Positions 56,549-64,000 of a stretch of DNA of 64,000 nt are shown one piece after another. The position numbers and the translations under genes were made by a program. The DNA is from Tethya wilhelma (taxonomy: Eukaryota; Porifera; Demospongiae; Tethyida; Tethyidae): NCBI GenBank assembly GCA_964030475.1, contig CAXIPT010000001.1, forward strand, positions 16,417,712 to 16,481,711. Reading direction: 5' to 3'. How positions within the stretch are numbered: the stretch's first letter is position 1; each line of letters begins with the position of its first letter. The notes beneath the pieces were generated by a model. The model did not search any database. It had not been told where the DNA came from and worked only from the letters and a program-made list of their open reading frames with translations.

Positions 56549-57333
56549 TGAGCCTGAAAGATTACTGCTGCAACTATAATAGCTGCATTTTACGTATTAA
56601 CAACCCAAAAAATACAAAGAAATCACAAACTAAAAAATAGACTACATAGCAACCCACACTCACACACTAAGAGAAATGTAGCCACCCATGTACGACACTA
56701 GCAGTCACTTTGAAGTAGAGACAATCACTTTTCAGATACAGACAATTTTTGATAGGATTGTAGTTGAGATCAGTGTGAGCGATGAATTTTTTGTAACCCC
56801 ACCCAACTCCTCGTTCTTTATTACCTACCACCCTTGTAAAGTCATCTTTATGATGAAAGTTAACATCTTGCACATGGTGCTTTCTATCTTCCAGCTGGTT
56901 CAGTAGGGAAATGGTTACAGTTCCAAGATAAGGCCAAGAAAGATTGTCATCATTTAGTCCTTTCATGAGACAGACATAAAATGATATGTGTGTGTTTCTA
57001 CCAGCTCCCTTTCCATTGGCATTCACCTGGATACACATCCTATATCCTCCAGGATGGGTGTAGAATGGTTTGCTAAAGTATTCAGTATTGTTCTTTTTTT
57101 GCTCTGCAAAGCCAGCCAGTTTGAAATGAAACGGAGAAACTTGCTCTTTAAGCATTCGAATAGTTTCCATGGCAATAGGGAAATGTACCTCTGCATTTTC
57201 CTCGTGCAGAGCCATGTATTTACGTTGTATCACTCTGTTACATCCAACATCAGCATACTTGCAAGACACCTTCTCATACTCGCACACACGTGGATGATCA
57301 TTTGCTTCACACCTTAAAGGCAGGGGTGTAGCC
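56549..57333 (-). pseudogene. truncated, diverged copy of the TRAF 3' region (MATH domain)
   Basis: This segment parallels 57523 to about 58300, which includes the 3' UTR. It keeps an open frame (56667–57287 plus a few upstream codons) for the last zinc-finger part and the full MATH domain, with about a dozen amino-acid changes out of 206 (for example KDDFTRVVGN for KDDFTRVVGD). Homology ends near 57322, where unrelated non-coding sequence runs to the N at 57522. No RING or early zinc fingers are present. It could be a diverged haplotype, a partial tandem duplication, or the end of a second TRAF gene cut by the assembly. It is more diverged than the copies around 38905. Confidence 0.6.
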
Positions 57334-57639
57334 TTGAAAATTATAGTGGTACGGTTAATTAACTGGTTAATTAACTTATAATCTAGTCATGTCACGTGTT
57401 CACATACTTAGTCAAGTTAGTGGTACATGTTTGATTCATTCTTGTGGCTGTAGTAAGTTGTAAGCATTAATTGTGAATCTTATTATTACTTAGGCTGTGT
57501 ATGGGATTCAGAAATGTTTCANTGAGCCTGAAAGATTACTGCTGCAACTATAATAGCTGCATTTTACGTATTAACAACCCAAAAAATACAAAGAAATCAC
57601 AAACTAAAAATAGACTACATAGCAACCCACACTCACACA

Positions 57640-58945
57640 CTAAGAGAAATGTAGCCACCCATGCACAACACTAGCAGTCACTTTGAAGTAGAGACAATCA
57701 CTTTTCAGATACAGACAATATTTGATAGGATTGTAGTTGAGATCAGTGTGAGCGACGAATTTTTCATAACCCCATCCAACTCCTCGTTCTTTATCACCTA
57801 CTACCCTTGTAAAGTCATCTTTACAATAAAAGTTAACATCTTGCACATGGTGCTTTCTATCTTCCAGCTGGTTCAGTAGGGAAATGGTTACAGTTCCAAG
57901 ATAAGGCCAAGAAAGATTGTCGTCATTTAGTCCTTTCATGAGACAGACATAAAATGATATGTGTGTGTTTCTACCAACTCCCTTTCCATTGGCATTCACC
58001 TGGATACACATCCTATATCCTCCAGGATGGGTGTAGAATGGTTTGCTAAAGTATTCAGTATTCTTCTTTTTTTGTTCTGCAAAGCCAGCCAGTTTGAAAT
58101 GAAATGGAGAAACTTGCTCTTTAAGCATTCGAATAGTCTCTATGGCAATAGGGAAATGTTCCTCTGCATTTTTCTCATGCAGAGTCATATATTTACGTTG
58201 TAGCACTCTGTTACATCCTATATCAGCATACTTGCAAGACACCTCCTCATACTCACACACATGTCGATGATCATCTGCTTCACATCTTAAAGGGTGAGCA
58301 GTACATGGACTATTGGGACAGGTTGTCTCAACTTGTGGACAATTTTTGAGATGGCTAGTTATCCTCTCCTGATATTCGCCAGTCTTTTTACAATGAGGGC
58401 ACTTATATTGCCTCTTAAGGCATTTAGCCTGCAAGTGTTCAATAAGATTTTTACGCAGTAATTCATTTTCTTCTCCTTCCTTAATACAGTGATTGGGACA
58501 CTGGATGAGACCATAGTCACATGTACTGTGATGTTCCTCTACCGATCTCAGCTCTCCAGTCCACTCACAGCCTCTACCAAAATTACTACACTTCACCTTC
58601 AACGACTTGATGTTTCGATCACCTGTGAAAGATTGCATTTAACTCTTTGTTCAGATATTAAAGATATATATTGTTAAACAAATTACCTCTAATATCATTG
58701 AATCCAGTATATGGCTGTCTACATTGAGGACATTTATTGGAATAGCCTTGCTGTTTTGAGAGACACTCTCTACAGAAGACTCTTCCACAACAGACCAGCT
58801 GCTGAGGGTCCTTAGCAACACAGGTGCAGATGAGACACACCAATTCATCAGGAGGAGACTGCAAAAACTGGTAGTCGTACCCACTAAGATCATTTGGTCT
58901 TGATTCAGATGCCATAGGCATCCTAGCTAAGTTTCCCACGCCCAT
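57640..58945 (-). CDS. TRAF-family protein: RING, TRAF zinc fingers, MATH
   Basis: Exons 58945–58687 and 58622–57640. The RING finger has CLICTCVAKDPQQLVCCGRV, FCRECL and CPQCRQPY in the C3HC4 order. Several TRAF-type zinc fingers follow (CSNFGRGCEWTGEL ... CDYGLIQCPNHC; CLKRQYKCPHCKKTGEY; CEYEEVSCKYADIGCNRVLQ). The C-terminal MATH/TRAF-C domain includes FKLAGFAEQKK, SKPFYTHPGGYRMCIQVNAN, THISFYVCLMKG and LSWPYLGTVTISLLNQ. TRAFs are E3 ligase adaptors for TNF receptor and Toll/IL-1 signalling; the MATH domain binds receptor tails. There is little room for the usual coiled coil before MATH. The best start is uncertain among several Met near 58945–58915. Which vertebrate TRAF is closest cannot be said. 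Confidence 0.92.
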
Positions 58946-59403
58946 CGTCTCGAAGTTCCTAGCCCTACCCCTTTTCTAGATTTTGTATGCGCATGCGCAC
59001 GACCAGTTTTAATTATTGTATGTTTGCTAAAATTTAAGTTGTGCAAGTTGAGTATATTCACAAAAAGTCACACACACACACACACACACACACACAATAA
59101 TGTGTCGAGGTAGAAATAGCTTGCAATAAATTATAAGATTTTGATGATGCAAATATGCACACATTGTGCAAAGATGAGCACATTAAATAGCACACCAAAC
59201 AATAATAAAATTACACTATATAATTAACAACATATACACCACAGTAATTCAAAGTAAATTTTATTAAACGCTCGCTATAGTGACATCACATTAAGAAGGA
59301 ACCAGACAAAAAACAGCACCAAAACAGTTATAATAATAATGATATATCCATTCTCCTAAAAATTTCGATTCTTGGTTTAGTGTTCAGTAGAGTTTACTTG
59401 TTG
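58946..59403. other. intergenic: TRAF 5' flank and striatin 3' flank
   Basis: Contains a (CA)n tract at about 59072–59095. The rest is AT-rich and includes the striatin 3' UTR. No gene seen. Confidence 0.6.
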
Positions 59404-61529
59404 TCATACGAACACTTTAGCAATACCATCTGCTCCGGCACTAGCAAAATAAGGCTTTGAAGAATGGCACGCTACACTGTACACAGATTCATCATATCGT
59501 TTCCTATGGGCAGTGATTTCCTGAATGCACATCTTTGAGTCTACACTCCAGAATCTGAGAGAGCCATCGTGACCTGATTGATCAAGAAATGTTTGAAAGT
59601 TTACAACAAAGATACTACTGTTCCACATGAAAGAAGATGGTACTCTGGATTTGCCAATGTACAGTGTGTGTGTGTGTGTGTGTGTGTGACGCACCTCCTG
59701 ATAGTAGATAGAGTCCATGGGGATCAATTGCAAGACTACTAACAGCATCAAGATGGCCGGTCATGGAATGAATGACTTTGCCTGGAAAATAAGACGAACG
59801 AAAATTAAGTAAAATAAGAAAACAATTTTCACTAGACTTATTAGATGAAAATTCTTACTGTCTTTTCACATGTATGAATACACCACAATACGTACACTAA
59901 CAATCACTATACACTTACCACTATTAGAATCATACATTCGAATGTACTTATCCTCGTGTGCAGTGACAACAATGGGTAGAGTAGGATGACACACTATCCT
60001 ATTGATTTGAGTATTAGGCGTACCATCTGAAAAACAAAAAAGAAGCCAGGTTCACAGAATGCCTACACTTGTTCTAAATAAAGATGGCAATAACTTTAGT
60101 ACATATAATATTCATATGCATGTTCTAGATTCAAGAACACCACAAACATGCCATATTCTAATTAGAGAGCACCACAAATATTTGGGCATTCTTATTAAAG
60201 AGCACCACTGTACATCGTCAAGTAATTCCTGTACAATACTAACTTTCAAAAACAGCACATGCACACACTCACCATATGTACTAGCACTGTCTAAATTGAG
60301 AACTGGTTGAGACGTTTCGAGGTCAAACACAACAGCCTTGGCAGCGGAGTAAGAAGCCACCATGTGGTGAAGATCTGTAGCTACAAAGGCTACTGAAGTG
60401 GGGTTGCCAAATCCTGTTCGTGTGTCAGCACATATGTACATGTGTGCATTTGAGAACGGAGATACTGAAACATTATACCACAAAACTTCAAACTCTTACA
60501 ACAAATACAATAAAAGCGGGAAAACAAACATTCAATAGGCAATACCTACACATGCCTGCAGACAAACACAATCTTATACAGTACACGACCTACTTGTTTC
60601 TGACTGGTAGCTCTTAAGCTGGGGGCTGGTGTGCTGGTGATTCCACAGCCGACAAGTACCGTCAGACGAACAAGACAGGAGGAGGCCACTATTGGGATGA
60701 ACAGCCAGGTCCCATATCGCATCCGTGTGGCCTTGTAGGACACCTTGATGCAATTGAGGGTCTGTGAGGCAATGAGTGTGTGAGTACATGCTTGATCAAT
60801 TGTGTCGTGTTTTAGTGCAAAATATGTGAACATTTTCTCACCGTAGACATCAAACGGATCGTTGAAGTCACCGGGCAATTGCCACACTCTAATGTTGCTA
60901 TCTGCACTGCCGCTGAAGCATATCTCTCCACCTAGACCCACGGCGACACTCAACACACTTCCCCTGTGTTGGTGACAATGGTGAGTGTGTGTGTGTGCGT
61001 GTGTGCATCTTGACTTTATATAGTCCCGGGTAGTATGGTGTATATTCACCTGTGTCCTCTGAACGTATGAATTGGCTCCACATCCACTATAGCACTTCTA
61101 GAGAGAATAAAAGGGAAAAAAACCCAGTAAAGTACCGAAACTAGTACAAATGCAGTATCATACACATTTACATTTCAAGAGTCAATACATACACAGCCAT
61201 CACACACTCTATACGTCATACCTTCTGTTCTGATTGGCTCTCTGTATGTTCCATACTTTGAGCGTACAATCATCAGAGCCAGTGATGAGGACATCATCGG
61301 ACGGATGAAAGTCGAGACATGTGACAGCATCGAAGTGACTGGGAGGGGGAGGGTCAGACAGAAGAACGGGTCAATAACACTCTTTTAGCACAATTTAAGT
61401 GGAAAACAATGTATTAAGGAAAACAGGATTATGTACCTTCTCATGGTGAAACGGTTTTCCCACTTCTTGACAGTCTCTGTCAATGGATTCTACAGTACAA
61501 CGACAATGGTGAAATGTATATTATAGGAT

Positions 61530-61574
<45 letters not shown>

Positions 61575-62432
61575 ATTGTACCAATCAGGCTTTTCAAAAA
61601 ACATACCTCAGGTGTTTCATTAGCTATGGAGAGAACGGCCAGATCCCCCAACAGAGAGGCTTGAATGGCATCCTCAGCCACTCCAAGGGCTTCATTGTCT
61701 GATCCTGGCATTCTACCGGGTATCCTAATAATGCCCATTCCAAACGAAGAGGGGCTCTGAGAGGATGAGCCCACCGACTGCTGGCTGCCGGCGGGAGGGG
61801 TCTGACTCTCGGCCTGGTTGGCATACTGCTTCATGTGCTGTAGCTCAGCTCGAGTAGGCCCTGAGATTAGGTGTGGTTGGTGGTACACATCACATGTTGG
61901 AATGACATACTGTGCATACTGTAAATACTGTGAATTTATGTTTCATTCTTCACTTCCCACAAAGAGTAAACTGTAGGTTACCAGCATACTCATGATAATG
62001 TCATGATTCTTGTACTTTTAAAGCTTTTCTTCTCAGAACTACAAAGAGAAAGAGAAGGTGACTCACGAGTTGATGCTTTCTTGGTCTTCTTGGGCTTGTG
62101 TTGTGTGTACTTCATGACCTGTTGAGAGAACTCGTCCCTCCAATCTTCCTTGGACTCCACATCACCCTTCTCAAACTCATCCAGTGTGTCCTCTGTTAGC
62201 ATCATGTCTGCCTCAACACCTGAGCTGTCACTGAGAGCATCACTGTTAGACTTTGGATCGAGGAGCCCCTGCAATGATTACAATACAGCAAGGATGACAC
62301 AGCACGTCCAAAACAAACAAAGAAGAAAAAAAAAAACAGGAATTCATCTACTTTTCCACACACACACACATNNNNNNNNNNNNNNNNNNNNNNNNNNNNN
62401 NNNNNNNNNNNNNNNNNNNTTCGTTTATCTCG

Positions 62433-62469
<37 letters not shown>

Positions 62470-62992
62470 ACAGTAGTGGGTGAAATGTCTTGCTTTATCC
62501 AGCCTCCACTTTCATCATCATCATCGTCATCGTCATCACTATTGTCATCATCCTCTCCAGCAAGGAAGTTGAACGTGTCCAGGACACTCTCTTCTTCACT
62601 AGCAGTCACCTCGCTGGAAGGAAGAGAGAAAGAAACAAGAACACTAAATGTGGGAGGTGAGGGCAGGCAAACCCACTACCACATCTAGTAGCCTTCTTGG
62701 CTTTAGTATGCAGGATACTACTACTAAAAAGACAAGTGTTTAAGTGCACAATCCCCTACAAGCATATGCAGAATGTTGTGACACTATCCATATGTAGATA
62801 CATGTATTTGTATATGCCAAATGGACTTACGCATTTCCAATGTCTTCATTGACTTGTAGTGAGTCGAGGGGGTGTGACAAAGAGGGGTCCCTGACTTGAG
62901 AAGGGGGAGAGGGGTGCATATCAGTGCCATTAGCAATGGGACCGTTGGGTAGCAATGGAGGAGGAACAGAGGGAGGGAGAGAACGAGACGGC
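59404..62992 (-). CDS. STRN: striatin (STRIPAK scaffold), C-terminal part
   Basis: Striatins are B-type regulatory subunits of PP2A and the core of STRIPAK complexes. The window holds the linker and the WD40 propeller; the coiled coil and N-terminal part lie beyond 64000. From 62992 downward, exons encode a Pro-rich linker, an acidic stretch (about 62607–62474), EDTLDEFEKGDVESKEDW (62271–62069) and DAIQASLLGDLAVLSIANE (equivalent to LGDLADLTVAND). The propeller follows: SHFDAVTCLDFHPSDDVLIT, VDVEPIHTFRGHRGSVLSV, LQGHTDAIWDLAVHPNSG, NPTSVAFVATDLHHMVASYS, INRIVCHPTLPIVVTAHEDK, GKVIHSMTGHLDAVSSLAID and the end YFASAGADGIAKVFV. It is strongly collinear with human STRN proteins. A 48-N gap (62372–62419) lies in an intron inside a CA tract. 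Confidence 0.94.
61534..61572. repeat. (CA)n microsatellite in striatin intron
   Basis: Plain CA tract. On the gene's strand it is (GT)n, between the exon ending near 61612 and the next exon near 61490. Confidence 0.9.
62359..62466. repeat. (CA)n tract with 48-N gap
   Basis: CA repeats on both sides of Ns at 62372–62419. On the gene's strand the intron starts GTAAGTGTGTGT, so the repeat abuts the 5' splice site. Confidence 0.9.
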
Positions 62993-64000
62993 TAGAGAGA
63001 GAGAGAGAGAGAGAGAGAGATGAATTGAAACTCAACCAACAATTACAGCCCATACAAACACTCAATTACAGGGGATATGGGGAACGAAAGAGGCTAAGAT
63101 GGAAGAACTGCTAGCTGAGCATAGTCCACAACTAGCCATCACACACATCCCATCTGACATACAATGTTTCAGTGCTTGAACAAACAAACCCAAACACCAA
63201 CTCAATACCGCAATATAAGTGGTTGCTAAGAGACAAGTGTCTGGCTACATCACCACACTCTAGATGGCTAAGAGGAATGTCCTGGAGTTGTGTCTAGCAG
63301 GGTGAATGGAGTCGGGGCTAATGAGACCATGATTACCACAGCAAATTCAGTTAGGCTACCAATTAAACCACACTGATAAAGGGAACATTGCAATATCAGT
63401 TACTAAGTACACACATTGTATTATAGAATGCAAAGAATTTAAGGAAGGTAAGCTCATGTGGTAGTCGTGTACAGTAGGGATTAAGAGGCTACAAGTTAGC
63501 TAACAAGATCCAATTTACACACCTCACCATGACAGCATAGCTTCCCTCTACCCTCCCTTCTCAAAGCCACAATCTCCACATTGCTTACATACCAGAAGCA
63601 AAATGCCAAGACCCCCTCCCACACATTGCACCGTAACTTGAACCATAAACGAAGTGCCAACCCCACACAATGCAATAAGGGAACAATAATACAGCACATA
63701 CAATATTATACAGCTAGGCATCCCAACAGGGCATCAGGACACAGGTAACTACATATATAAGTGCGCTGTATGGTACACATTGTGTACTATGCTATAATTA
63801 ATCTTGTGTGCTACAATACAAAGTCACATGTACTTGTTCAAGGACAAGGTAAGTAGTGCACTGAGCAGGGCATCGCTGTACGTGGCCAATCTGGTTAATG
63901 AGGCTTATATATGGTGAGAGGACATTGTGTTATAGGGATCACATGCGTTGACAAGTACATTCTTGACATTCCTGATGCTTAAAGTCCAGCAGGGGGTACT
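62993..64000. other. striatin intron(s), no exon recognised
   Basis: Starts with a (GA)n tract (about 62995–63019), which on the gene's strand is the (TC)n pyrimidine tract before an acceptor. The rest shows no domain-like coding sequence. The striatin N-terminal exons are presumably further right. Confidence 0.5.

Overview
The window is nuclear DNA of a compact animal genome. Genes are split by many short GT–AG introns, the DNA is AT-rich, and CA/GT microsatellites are frequent. The gene set is metazoan: a DAAM-type formin, alpha-actinin, a TRAF with a MATH domain, striatin, HEATR5, SNX5/6, DPY30 and a MAJIN-like meiotic telomere protein. The proteins are clearly diverged from bilaterian ones, genes often sit head to head with under 350 bp between start codons, and introns are mostly small. 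I infer an early-branching animal, most likely a demosponge; this is not proven.

Layout. Plus strand 690–5547: 3' two thirds of a DAAM formin. Minus 11093–5936: a three-exon gene encoding a protein with three PTB-type domains, the last one tensin-like. Minus 11649–11354 and plus 11750–12058: a LYR-motif protein and PET117 as a divergent pair of probable mitochondrial assembly genes. Minus 14789–12336: PPM1A/B-type PP2C phosphatase. Minus 20101–15884: alpha-actinin with exons missing at two assembly gaps. Minus 22938–20735: LRR1-like leucine-rich repeat protein. Minus 36577–23104: HEATR5. Plus 36907–46471: a very unusual NADPH-oxidase-family gene. Minus 48293 to about 47320: MAJIN-like. Plus 48511–48826: small unknown protein. 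Minus 50136–48977: GPATCH11. Plus 50208–52384: unknown, acidic and Gln/His-rich protein. Minus 55657–52798: SNX5/6. Plus 55869–56246: DPY30. Minus 58945–57640: TRAF, with a second, truncated, diverged copy of its 3' part at 56667–57333. Minus 62992–59404: C-terminal part of striatin, its 5' end beyond the window.

The most notable gene is at 36907–46471. One spliced reading frame (about 1,647 codons if the assembly duplication is removed) joins a signal peptide, a glycosylated ectodomain, a four-histidine cytochrome b561 core, a roughly 440-residue disordered linker, a PAS domain, an EF-hand-like segment and a NOX ferric-reductase/FAD/NAD module. The b561 end, the linker and the PAS start lie in one uninterrupted 1,596-bp exon, so the fusion does not depend on joining exons. 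The NOX part keeps both His-x13-His heme pairs, while its FAD and NAD(P)H motifs are degenerate.

Assembly quality matters here. Unknown bases occur at 4209, 16154, 18126–18133, 26929, 30311, 38905, 54922, 57522 and 62372–62419. The single Ns at 4209, 26929 and 38905 each separate two direct copies of the same sequence (42 bp, 1,222 bp, about 1.67 kb), which looks like contig overlaps or alternative haplotypes that were abutted instead of merged. 57522 is similar but more diverged. The others lie in low-complexity runs, and two of them coincide with missing alpha-actinin exons. Copy-number claims in this window should be read with this in mind.
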